DNA from: an uncultured Phascolarctobacterium sp.
GTDB taxonomy: Bacteria > Bacillota > Negativicutes > Acidaminococcales > Acidaminococcaceae
Length of the DNA: 39,862 bases
NCBI GenBank assembly: GCA_947630795.1
Contig: CANRJC010000015.1
Span: 1 to 39,862, forward strand
Direction of reading: 5' to 3'
The notes beneath the pieces are model-generated. The model was not told the origin of the DNA. It saw only the letters and a program-made list of their open reading frames with translations, and did not search any database. Positions 1-5,645 of this stretch are shown piece after piece. The position numbers were made by a program, and so were the translations under genes. Position 1 is the stretch's first letter. The number at the start of each line of letters is the position of its first letter.

Positions 1-14
1 TATTTTGCATGATC

Positions 15-45
15 AGGGAAGGGGAAAACCCTTCCCTTTATTTTA
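15..45 (+). terminator. Rho-independent terminator of an upstream gene
   Basis: A 9-bp perfect stem (AGGGAAGGG / CCCTTCCCT) with a GAAAA loop is followed by TTTATTTTATT. It would end a plus-strand transcript that enters from outside the window. Confidence 0.7.
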
Positions 46-51
46 TTGAGC

Positions 52-110
52 TTGCCAACGAAAATTATACACTAACACAGTGTCAGACAGTGTCAAGTGA
101 TCGTTGGCAA
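52..110. repeat. 10-bp inverted repeat enclosing tandem direct repeats
   Basis: TTGCCAACGA at 52-61 is mirrored exactly by TCGTTGGCAA at 101-110. Between them the minus strand reads TGACACTGT twice in tandem, followed by TATAAT preceded by TG. This resembles an operator-promoter region firing leftwards, but the TTGACA on that strand is 21 bp from the TATAAT, so promoter function is uncertain. Confidence 0.4.
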
Positions 111-128
111 AAATTTGCAAAAAAGCAA

Positions 129-170
129 AGGCCCCCAGCGGCGGAGAAGGTGGAGCAATATTGGAATTGA
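129..170 (+). pseudogene. 3'-end remnant of an Rpn-family nuclease gene
   Basis: The frame ending at the TGA at 168-170 reads AAEKVEQYWN, almost identical to the last residues (AAAKVEQYWN) of the intact Rpn-type nuclease gene ending at 11760. The nucleotide match continues into the stop and the following CGAAAA. Upstream of about 129 the similarity is lost and no start is present. It is a decayed tail of a second copy, about 13 codons long. A hairpin resembling the one after the intact gene follows at about 194-215. Confidence 0.6.
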
Positions 171-222
171 CGAAAACAAAATAAAAAAACAGAGGGGATG
201 CGTAAGAGGCGTCCCTTGTTTA

Positions 223-265
223 GTTTGGAGTGTGGAGTGTGGAGTTTGGAGTGTGGTGTGCGGAG
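223..265. repeat. Short GTGTGGAGT-type tandem repeat, copy 1
   Basis: Imperfect tandem units of about 7-8 bases (GTGTGGA / GTTTGGA) run through this stretch. A second copy lies at 1858-1883, immediately after vapC. Both are close to the A-rich string CGAAAACAAAA. Translated readings of this stretch are low-complexity and are not genes. Confidence 0.6.
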
Positions 266-305
266 CTTTTTCATCGCCTTGATAGGTTCAGCGAGGACGG
301 AAAGC

Positions 306-346
306 GCTAAAAAAGAAAAGCTCCTTCGTTAAAAGCGGAGGAGCTT
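306..346 (-). terminator. Terminator of the higBA operon
   Basis: On the minus strand AAGCTCCT (346-339) pairs with AGGAGCTT (325-318) and is followed by a T-rich run (the A-rich stretch 306-317 on the plus strand). It lies about 30 bases past the antitoxin stop. Confidence 0.75.
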
Positions 347-378
347 GCTCATTTTACGCCATGTTGCGTGCGATCTTC

Positions 379-651
379 TTAAACAAATTCGATCTTGAGG
401 GTCTTGCCCATGGCAGCGGCCAGCCTTTGCAAAGTTCTTACGGAAGGATTGGCGGTGCCGTTTTCCAACTTGCTGATGTCGCCTTGAGCGATGCCGGAGC
501 GGGCAGCCAATTCTTTTTGAGTGAGCCCTTCCCCGGTGCGGGCATCTATGAGAGCCTGTTTCACGGTGAATTCGGGTTCGAGGGCTTCGTACTCTTTGCG
601 AAAAGCAGCGTCTTTAAGTTGTTCGTCGAGAAAAGCGTTGAAATCAGTCAT
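379..651 (-). CDS. higA: HigA-like antitoxin, XRE-family DNA-binding protein
   Basis: A 90-residue helix-turn-helix protein, antitoxin of a type II toxin-antitoxin pair. It should neutralise the upstream-encoded RelE/HigB-type toxin and repress their shared promoter. Residues about 35-85 form a classic Cro/C1 fold: LTQKELAARSGIAQGDISKL contains the HTH, followed by the NPSVRTLQRLAAAMG helix. The ATG at 651 is chosen because AGGAGA lies 7 bases upstream. It overlaps the end of the toxin gene by 8 bases, which implies translational coupling. A longer reading frame to 684 lacks a ribosome site. The toxin-first order is the HigBA arrangement rather than the usual antitoxin-first order. Function is inferred from family and context. 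Confidence 0.85.
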   Translation of the reverse strand: MTDFNAFLDEQLKDAAFRKEYEALEPEFTVKQALIDARTGEGLTQKELAARSGIAQGDISKLENGTANPSVRTLQRLAAAMGKTLKIEFV

Positions 652-1006
652 CGTCGTTCTCCTTTCTGCCGAGATGATCTGCACGGTAGCGTTTGGCCAA
701 TTCGATGGCGGCTCGCGGCGTTTGTTGCGTTTTCTTGATAAAACCGTTGGTAAGGACCGCTTTTCGTCCGACGACGAAAAAGTACAATACTCGCGATATA
801 TCCGTGCCGACTTTTGCTCGAAGTTCCATGATGCCGTCGCCGAGAGCTTTAGATTCGGGCTCGCGCAAGTTATTGCCGTTGTCTCTTAACAGCACAACAG
901 TGCGGAGCATTTTGGCGCGCATTTTGACATCGAGGCTCAAAATGAAATCCTTAGCCGGTTCCGTACCGTCTTTCTTTTTATAGAAAAGTATCTCAAAATT
1001 TTGCAT
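644..1006 (-). CDS. higB: HigB/RelE-type toxin (phage-derived Gp49-like family)
   Basis: A 120-residue protein of the RelE/ParE superfamily, subtype HigB/Gp49. The family are ribosome-dependent mRNA interferases. Recognisable elements are the N-terminal strand FEILFYKKKDGTEPAKDFI, the central LRAKVGTDISRVLYFFVVGRKAVLTNGFIKKTQQTP segment (core beta strands carrying the basic residues Arg and Lys expected of RNA-binding toxins), and the C-terminal helix AAIELAKRYRADHL. The ribosome site AGGGA lies just upstream of the ATG. It is the first gene of a two-gene operon with the XRE antitoxin and is driven by the promoter at 1049-1077. The family assignment is firm; the activity is inferred. Confidence 0.85.
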   Translation of the reverse strand: MQNFEILFYKKKDGTEPAKDFILSLDVKMRAKMLRTVVLLRDNGNNLREPESKALGDGIMELRAKVGTDISRVLYFFVVGRKAVLTNGFIKKTQQTPRAAIELAKRYRADHLGRKENDDD

Positions 1007-1027
1007 CGATCGTTCCCTGTCGGTGGT

Positions 1028-1077
1028 TATAGGACATATTCTGTATCTATCTTATAGGATATAAACTATATCGTCAA
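1028..1077 (-). promoter_or_regulatory. higBA promoter with direct-repeat operator
   Basis: On the minus strand TTGACG (1077-1072) and TAAGAT (1054-1049) are separated by 17 bases. The plus strand shows TTATAGGA[C/T]ATA twice, at 1028-1039 and 1053-1064, flanking and overlapping the -10 box. These direct repeats are a likely binding site for the XRE antitoxin. Confidence 0.65.
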
Positions 1078-1180
1078 GTGTTTTTTCACTCACTCGCTTC
1101 CTCCCTCCTGCACATCCTGCAAAGTCAAATGCCGGTGCCGAGGAAGTGCCTGAAGTTCGGCGAGGGCTGTGCGCAAGTTA

Positions 1181-1210
1181 TTGACAATGATATATATCGC
1201 GATATATACT
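1181..1210 (+). promoter_or_regulatory. vapBC promoter with palindromic operator
   Basis: TTGACA at 1181-1186 and TATACT at 1205-1210 are 18 bases apart. The perfect 18-bp palindrome TATATATCGCGATATATA (1191-1208) fills the spacer and overlaps the -10 box, as expected for autorepression by a VapB-VapC complex. Confidence 0.75.
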
Positions 1211-1230
1211 AAAAATAAGAGGTGATGGCA

Positions 1231-1461
1231 ATGGAAACAGCTAAAGTATTCGAGAGCGGGCGAAGCCAGGCAGTGCGCTTGCCTAAAAAATTTCGCTTCG
1301 ATGCGGAAGAAGTAGTGATACAGCAACTGGGCGCTGCCGTTTTGCTCGTTCCCAAAGAAAAATTGCGGCAAACGTTTGCGGACGGACTGAACAGCTTCAG
1401 CGCCGACATTTTCGAGAACGGAAGAGAGCAGGGCCCCCAGCAGGAGCGAGAGAGCCTATGA
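1231..1461 (+). CDS. vapB: VapB antitoxin, AbrB/SpoVT swapped-hairpin family
   Basis: A 76-residue antitoxin that should bind DNA through its N-terminal swapped-hairpin (AbrB-like) domain and wrap VapC through its C-terminus. The N-terminus [20 protein letters not shown] is the hallmark VapB motif. The C-terminal half ([16 protein letters not shown]) is the toxin-binding segment. The ATG at 1231 is preferred because the AGAGGTG ribosome site ends about 7 bases upstream; GTG 1222 and ATG 1225 overlap that site. The stop overlaps the vapC start (ATGA), so the two are translationally coupled. Autoregulation is predicted from the palindrome at 1191-1208. Confidence 0.88.
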   Translation: METAKVFESGRSQAVRLPKKFRFDAEEVVIQQLGAAVLLVPKEKLRQTFADGLNSFSADIFENGREQGPQQERESL

Positions 1462-1859
1462 CCTACATGCTGGATACCAACATCTGCATCTACATCATGA
1501 AGAAAAAGCCGGAGAGCGTGCTGCGCCGTTTTTGGGAAAAAGCGGACGAGGGCATCTGCATCTCTTCCATCACGTTGGCCGAATTGGAATACGGCATGCA
1601 ACACAGTTTAGAGCCGGCGAGGAACGAGCAGGCGCTGATCCGTTTTTTGGCTCCTATAGGCATTCTGCCCTTTACGGCAGCGGCTGCGACAAAATACGGC
1701 GAGCTGAGAGCTCATCTGCAAAAGAGAGGGCTGCTCATCGGGCCTTTGGATATGTTGATCGCCGGGCACGCACTGGCAGAGGGGCTCACCTTGGTCACCA
1801 ATAATGTCCGCGAGTTTCAGCGGGTGCCGAATTTGAAAATAGAGAACTGGACAAATTGA
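1458..1859 (+). CDS. vapC: VapC toxin, PIN-domain ribonuclease
   Basis: A 133-residue PIN-domain protein. VapC toxins are Mg2+-dependent RNases that cut tRNA or rRNA. The acidic metal-binding residues can be placed: Asp6 in MLDTNICIY, Glu42 in TLAELEYG, Asp98 in [11 protein letters not shown], and the TNN motif at 114-116 near LVTNNVREF. The length is typical. ATGA overlap with vapB gives a coupled operon, and the order antitoxin-toxin is canonical. There is no sign of inactivation. A short GTGTGGAGT repeat begins directly at the stop codon. Confidence 0.92.
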   Translation: MTYMLDTNICIYIMKKKPESVLRRFWEKADEGICISSITLAELEYGMQHSLEPARNEQALIRFLAPIGILPFTAAAATKYGELRAHLQKRGLLIGPLDMLIAGHALAEGLTLVTNNVREFQRVPNLKIENWTN

Positions 1860-1883
1860 GTGTGGAGTGTGGAGCGTGGAGTT
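1858..1883. repeat. GTGTGGAGT-type tandem repeat, copy 2
   Basis: GAGTGTGGAGTGTGGAGCG and flanking bases match the repeat at 223-265. It abuts the vapC stop codon. Confidence 0.5.
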
Positions 1884-1928
1884 GGGTGGTCGGATCCGTC
1901 GAGGGATGAGCGAAAACAAAACAAAAAA

Positions 1929-1966
1929 GACACCGGCTCTTGCGAGCCGGTGTCTGCTGCTTTTTC
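1929..1966. terminator. Bidirectional terminator between vapC and the carbonic anhydrase gene
   Basis: An 11-bp stem GACACCGGCTC / GAGCCGGTGTC with a TTGC loop has a T run on the plus side (1961-1965) and an A run on the other (1923-1928). It can therefore stop vapBC transcripts and the minus-strand gene ending at 1977. Confidence 0.8.
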
Positions 1967-1976
1967 GGAAAAATTT

Positions 1977-2528
1977 TTAAACGATCTTTTCGCCGTGATA
2001 GCTTTCGCCGCCGATGGTGGGCAAAAAGCCGTAGCGTTTGCTCCACAGATCTTTATACTTGATAGCCTGAGCGTGGATGTTGTCCCATTCCTTTTGGCCG
2101 ATGGTCTTCACCACTTTGCCGGGGCAGCCGATGACCAGAGAGTGGGGCGGGATGATGGTGTTCTTCGTCACAACGGCGCCGGCGGCTACGATGGAGCCTT
2201 CGCCGATGACAGCCCCGTCCAAAACGGTGGAGGCCATGCCGATGAGGCAGTTATTTTCTACGGTGCAGGCGTGGAGCAGAGCCAAGTGGCCCACGGTAAC
2301 ATAGTCGCCTACGATGCAGGCGTGGTCGTCGGCCACGTGGAGCACGGCATTGTCTTGGATGTTGCTGTTTTCTCCCACTTCGATGCGGTTCACGTCGCCC
2401 CGCATGGAAACGTTGGGCCAGATGGAGGCGTGTTTTTTCACTTTCACTTTGCCCACCAAAGTTGCGCTGTTAAAAACGTAGGCGGCGGGATCTATTTCGG
2501 GAAATTGACCTTCGAAGCTGTAGAGCAT
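1977..2528 (-). CDS. Gamma-class carbonic anhydrase family protein (YrdA/PaaY-like)
   Basis: A 183-residue left-handed beta-helix protein of the gamma carbonic anhydrase/hexapeptide acyltransferase superfamily, probably a cytoplasmic homotrimer. Hexapeptide turns repeat through residues about 20-140 (for example IVGDYV, LIGMAS, VIGEGS, IVAAGA). The three zinc-type histidines are present: His64 (VLHV), His81 (TVGH) and His86 (LLHA). That supports metal binding; carbonic anhydrase activity in this YrdA/PaaY branch is often low, so the exact role is open. ATG 2528 is chosen because AGGAGA precedes it by about 8 bases; a start at 2552 has no ribosome site. It is transcribed alone from the promoter at 2578-2606 and ends at the terminator at 1929-1954. 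Confidence 0.88.
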   Translation of the reverse strand: MLYSFEGQFPEIDPAAYVFNSATLVGKVKVKKHASIWPNVSMRGDVNRIEVGENSNIQDNAVLHVADDHACIVGDYVTVGHLALLHACTVENNCLIGMASTVLDGAVIGEGSIVAAGAVVTKNTIIPPHSLVIGCPGKVVKTIGQKEWDNIHAQAIKYKDLWSKRYGFLPTIGGESYHGEKIV

Positions 2529-2577
2529 AGCTGATCTCTCCTTTCGCATCACGAAGGATGCTCGTATTTTCGCCTAT

Positions 2578-2606
2578 ATTATAAATTTTCGGCGGTGCTC
2601 TGTAAA
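2578..2606 (-). promoter_or_regulatory. Promoter of the gamma carbonic anhydrase gene
   Basis: On the minus strand TTTACA (2606-2601) and a perfect TATAAT (2583-2578) are 17 bases apart. Confidence 0.7.
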
Positions 2607-2646
2607 GAGGCAAAATGAAATTTCACCGAGGCAGCAGGCGAGAGGG

Positions 2647-2680
2647 TTTACAGGGCAGCGGCAAGGCGGTATCATATAAT
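2647..2680 (+). promoter_or_regulatory. Promoter abutting the TVP38-family start codon (possible leaderless mRNA)
   Basis: TTTACA 2647-2652 and TATCAT 2670-2675 are 17 bases apart, and TATAAT lies at 2675-2680. Transcription from the former would begin at about 2682, which is the A of the ATG. No Shine-Dalgarno sequence lies between. Confidence 0.5.
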
Positions 2681-2681
2681 C

Positions 2682-3401
2682 ATGAAAGCAACGGCAGCCA
2701 CCACCGACAAAAAAGCATTGCTCCGCTGCGGCCTGAGCGCGGCCGTCGCGGCGGCCCTTTGTTACGCTTTTCTCACGTCGCCCTACGTTCCCCGCCTGCG
2801 CAGCACGGAAGACGTGCGGCTCTTCGTGGCGGGCTACGGGGCCGTGGCCCCTTTGGCCTATGTGCTGCTCTACACGCTGCGGCCGCTTTTATTTTTCCCC
2901 ACGCTGCTTTTGAATCTCAGCGCCGGCGTGCTCTTCGGCCCGGCGGCGGGGACAGGGCTGGTGCTGGCGGGGGGCCTGGGCTGCGCCACCACCTGCTATC
3001 TTTTAGGCCGCTTCGGCGGAGGCAGTTGGCTTTTAACTGCTTTCGGCGGGCGCTGGGGAGAAAGAGTGAGGCACTTTCTGGCGGGGGAAGACTGCTTTGC
3101 GAAAATGCTGTGGCTGCGGACGGTGCCCATCTTCCCCTACGACCCGGTGAGCATTTTGGCGGGAAGTTTGGAACTGCCCTTCGGCCTTTATGCCGGGGCC
3201 ACGCTGCTGGGGATGGTGCCCGGGGCAGTGGCCTACAATCTTTTGGCGGACGGCGTGGGGAAAGGCCGCTTTTATATCGCTCTTATAGTTGCGGCGCTGG
3301 CCTTCGGCCTGCCCCTTTTCCTGTGGCGGCGCAAAAAGGGCCGCTTTTGGCCTCGCAAAGAAGAAAAGGCAAGAGAGGATGAAGAAAATGGCGCAAGATA
3401 A
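2682..3401 (+). CDS. TVP38/TMEM64 (DedA-like) family membrane protein
   Basis: A 239-residue integral membrane protein of the TVP38/TMEM64 (SNARE-associated/VTT domain) family. These proteins are related to DedA and are linked to lipid scrambling and envelope homeostasis; the substrate here is unknown. The sequence shows hydrophobic segments at about 15-32, 48-75 (YVLLYTLRPLLFFPTLLLNL), 80-105, and 190-215. The conserved loop is LSAGVLFGPAAGTG, with a second half-motif RTVPIFPYDPVSILAGSLELPF and a basic C-terminal tail. It overlaps the following CYTH gene by 14 bases, so the two are probably co-transcribed. No ribosome site is seen before the ATG; the gene may be read from a leaderless message. 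Confidence 0.85.
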   Translation: MKATAATTDKKALLRCGLSAAVAAALCYAFLTSPYVPRLRSTEDVRLFVAGYGAVAPLAYVLLYTLRPLLFFPTLLLNLSAGVLFGPAAGTGLVLAGGLGCATTCYLLGRFGGGSWLLTAFGGRWGERVRHFLAGEDCFAKMLWLRTVPIFPYDPVSILAGSLELPFGLYAGATLLGMVPGAVAYNLLADGVGKGRFYIALIVAALAFGLPLFLWRRKKGRFWPRKEEKAREDEENGAR

Positions 3402-4035
3402 AAAAGAGATCGAGATCAAAGCCATAGTGGACCGCGCCGAGCTGGACTTTTTACTGCGGCAGCCGTGGCTGCAAAAGCTCTTGCGGCCGGGAGGAGGCAG
3501 AGTGCTGCACATCGTCAGCACTTATTACGATACACCAAGCGGCGCTTTTCGCCGCAACGGCGTGGCCTACCGAGTGAGAGACAAGGGCGACGGCACATAC
3601 GAAGCCACCGCCAAGAGAACTTTGAAAAAAGAGGGGGGCTTGAGCCGCCGTTTGGAATTGAACCGAGCGCTTTTAGATCTCACGCCTCTTTTGACGGGTT
3701 TTGCCGAACTGGGGCTGGGGCTCGACCTTTCAGAGCTGGCCGCAAAAGAGGGAGGGATAGAGCCTCTTTTCACCGTGGAAGTGGACAGGACCCTTTACGT
3801 GATAGAAGAAGGAACTTTGACAGCGGAATTGGCGGTGGACAGGGGGAGCATCACCACACCTGCGGGGCAGCGAGAAGCGATCGACGAAGTGGAGCTGGAA
3901 CTGATGAAGGGCAGCGAAGAAGACTTGCAAAAACTTTTTGCGCGCATAGCGGAAACGGTGCCTCTAAAAGAAGAAGAGCGGAGCAAATTCGCTCGGGGGC
4001 TGACCTTGAGAGAAAAAGAGAAAAGCGCGAAGTGA
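3388..4035 (+). CDS. CYTH-domain protein (triphosphate-tunnel metalloenzyme)
   Basis: A 215-residue CYTH (CyaB/thiamine triphosphatase) superfamily protein. The N-terminal signature ExExK is visible as EIEIK within the first ten residues, followed by the family pattern YYDTPSGAFRRNGVAYRVR and ATAKRTLKKEGGLSRRLEL, which supply the basic lining of the tunnel, and C-terminal acidic strands VDRTLYVIEEGTLTAELAVD and EVELELMKG. Bacterial members are commonly inorganic triphosphatases; adenylate cyclase activity is less likely. The start at 3388 has GAGAGGA about 8 bases upstream; ATG 3379 sits too close to it. It overlaps the upstream membrane-protein gene and probably forms an operon with it. Confidence 0.85.
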   Translation: MAQDKKEIEIKAIVDRAELDFLLRQPWLQKLLRPGGGRVLHIVSTYYDTPSGAFRRNGVAYRVRDKGDGTYEATAKRTLKKEGGLSRRLELNRALLDLTPLLTGFAELGLGLDLSELAAKEGGIEPLFTVEVDRTLYVIEEGTLTAELAVDRGSITTPAGQREAIDEVELELMKGSEEDLQKLFARIAETVPLKEEERSKFARGLTLREKEKSAK

Positions 4036-4071
4036 CGTAGGAAAAACTCTGCGAAAAACGCTAAATATAAG

Positions 4072-4091
4072 TCTCTGCTCAGGAGCAGAGA
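4072..4091 (+). repeat. Short perfect hairpin containing a ribosome-site sequence
   Basis: TCTCTGCTC (4072-4080) is exactly complementary to GAGCAGAGA (4083-4091). The AGGAG in it would serve an ATG at 4094 in frame with the downstream lyase gene. If folded, the hairpin would hide that ribosome site, which is one reason the start at 4160 is preferred. Confidence 0.4.
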
Positions 4092-4159
4092 AAATGCCGC
4101 AACTTTCGGACAAGGCTGAGAGGCAGTTAAAAAAAGCAGTGGAGAAGGAAGAAGAAACG

Positions 4160-5374
4160 ATGTGGGCATCGAAAGACAAATATTTTGAGATCATCCGGCC
4201 GCCGCGGCAGAAAGAAAAGGCCGAAACGGCCGCCTTATTGAAAAAATTTTCGCCCGCAGAAGAGGAGAAAGTGAGAAACTTTCATCGCTCGCTGCCCGGC
4301 TTCGCCCCTACGCCGCTGCTCTCTTTGCCGGGCTTGGCCCGGCAGCTGGGAGTGGGGGCCCTCTATATGAAAGACGAGAGCCGCCGTCTGGGTCTGAACG
4401 CTTTCAAAGCATTGGGCGCCGGCTATGCGGTGGCCGCCTATTTGGCGAAAGAGGCCCGGGCGGAGGAAGTGAGCTTCGCCGCTTTGCAAAAGGCGCTGGA
4501 GAAAAGGCCCGAGCTGCGCCGCCTTCCCCTTTTTTCCGCCACCGACGGCAACCACGGCCGGGGCCTTTCTTGGTTCGCTGCTCTTTTGGGGCTGCCCTGC
4601 CGTATCTACATGCCCCAAGGCACGGTGACCGAGCGTTTGGAAAAGATCAGAGCCTTGGGGGCTCGGGCGGAAATTTTTCCCGGCAATTACGACGAGTGCG
4701 TGGCGGAGGCCGCTAAGGCCGCCGCCGAGGCCGGAGGCCTTTTGGTGCAGGACACCGCTTGGCCCGGCTACGTAGAAATCCCTTTGGCCATCATGCAAGG
4801 CTACGGCACTATGGCGGCGGAAATCACGGAAGAAATGGGCGAGCAGTGGCCCACCCATGTTTTCTTACAGGCGGGAGTGGGCTCCATGGCGGCGGCGGTG
4901 ACCGCCTGCTTGGTGAACAAAGCCAGGCGGGAAGCTTTGCCTCTGCCCAAAATAATAATAGTTGAACCCACCGATGCCGCCTGCCTTTTCGCCACGGCTG
5001 CAGCCGGCGACGGCCGCCTGCATCAGGTGACGGGCAAATTGGAGAGCATGATGGCGGGGCTGTGCTGCGGCCTCCCCTGCAGCTTGGCTTGGCAGCTGCT
5101 GGCCCCCTTCGCTTCGGCTTATTGCGCCATGGGCGACTTTTTTGCCGCCGAGGCTATGCGCCGTTTGGCCCGCCCTGCGGCCGGCGATGCGGCAGCGGAA
5201 GGAGGAGAGAGCGGAGCCGCCGGCTTGGGCTGTCTCATCGCTTTGGCGGAAGAAAAAAGCTTAGAGGGCGAGAAGAAAAGTTTAGGGCTCGATCGCAAAA
5301 GCATCGTCCTCTGCCTTTTGACGGAAGGCGCCACCGACAGAGCCAATTACGAAAAGATCGTCTGCGGCCGCTGA
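4160..5374 (+). CDS. dpaL: Diaminopropionate ammonia-lyase (PLP-dependent, YgeX/DpaL family)
   Basis: A 404-residue fold-type II PLP enzyme that converts 2,3-diaminopropionate to pyruvate and two ammonia. Family marks are the lysine motif KDESRRLGLNAFKALGAGYA (Schiff-base Lys in NAFK), the SATDGNHGRGLSWFAALLG segment, the substrate region NYDECVAEAAKAAAE and QDTAWPGYVEIPLAIMQGYG, and the glycine-rich phosphate loop LQAGVGSMAAAV. ATG 4160 has AAGGAAG about 9 bases upstream and gives a length close to the E. coli YgeX protein (about 398 residues, from memory). An alternative ATG at 4094 (426 residues) also has a ribosome-like site, inside a hairpin. No partner genes of purine or carbamoyl metabolism are adjacent, so it probably serves amino-acid catabolism. 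The codon use is GC-rich like its neighbours. Confidence 0.92.
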   Translation: MWASKDKYFEIIRPPRQKEKAETAALLKKFSPAEEEKVRNFHRSLPGFAPTPLLSLPGLARQLGVGALYMKDESRRLGLNAFKALGAGYAVAAYLAKEARAEEVSFAALQKALEKRPELRRLPLFSATDGNHGRGLSWFAALLGLPCRIYMPQGTVTERLEKIRALGARAEIFPGNYDECVAEAAKAAAEAGGLLVQDTAWPGYVEIPLAIMQGYGTMAAEITEEMGEQWPTHVFLQAGVGSMAAAVTACLVNKARREALPLPKIIIVEPTDAACLFATAAAGDGRLHQVTGKLESMMAGLCCGLPCSLAWQLLAPFASAYCAMGDFFAAEAMRRLARPAAGDAAAEGGESGAAGLGCLIALAEEKSLEGEKKSLGLDRKSIVLCLLTEGATDRANYEKIVCGR

Positions 5375-5484
5375 GGAAAAATTTTTGCGCCGTCTGCTGC
5401 GAAAAAGCTTGCGGCCGCGGCGGAAAAAGGGCCGAGAAGCGCCCTCGGCAAGGGGAAAGGCCCCTTCGGGAAAATTTTTGCAAA

Positions 5485-5538
5485 ACACAAGATGTAGATG
5501 TAAGCCCCCTTGACAAGGGGGATATATTGTGCGAAAAT
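5485..5538 (+). promoter_or_regulatory. nrdDG promoter with two NrdR-like boxes
   Basis: ACACAAGATGTAGATG (5485-5500) and GGGGGATATATTGTGC (5517-5532) each match one half of the NrdR box consensus (acaCwAtATaTwGtgt) and start 32 bases apart, the three-helical-turn spacing usual for tandem NrdR boxes. TTGACA (5510-5515) and GAAAAT (5533-5538), 17 bases apart, lie among them. The palindrome CCCCCTTGACAAGGGGG (5505-5521) covers the -35 region. A GC hairpin (GCGCCGGC / GCCGGCGC, 5562-5580) sits in the leader. Confidence 0.55.
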
Positions 5539-5645
5539 GAAAGAAGCCTGCGAAGACGAGAGCGCCGGCCGCGCCGGCGCAGGCAGATAAAAAAGAATTT
5601 ATCGCTTTGAGCGTTGAAACGAAATACGAAGGAGGAAGACGGAGC

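Noticed and set aside
1090-1371. 93-codon minus-strand frame between the two toxin-antitoxin promoters
   Set aside because: It overlaps vapB on the opposite strand and both promoters, and it has no ribosome site.
5449-5480. Terminator after dpaL
   Set aside because: AAGGGG / CCCCTT can pair, but the T run is 9 bases away from the stem, so the signal is too weak to list.
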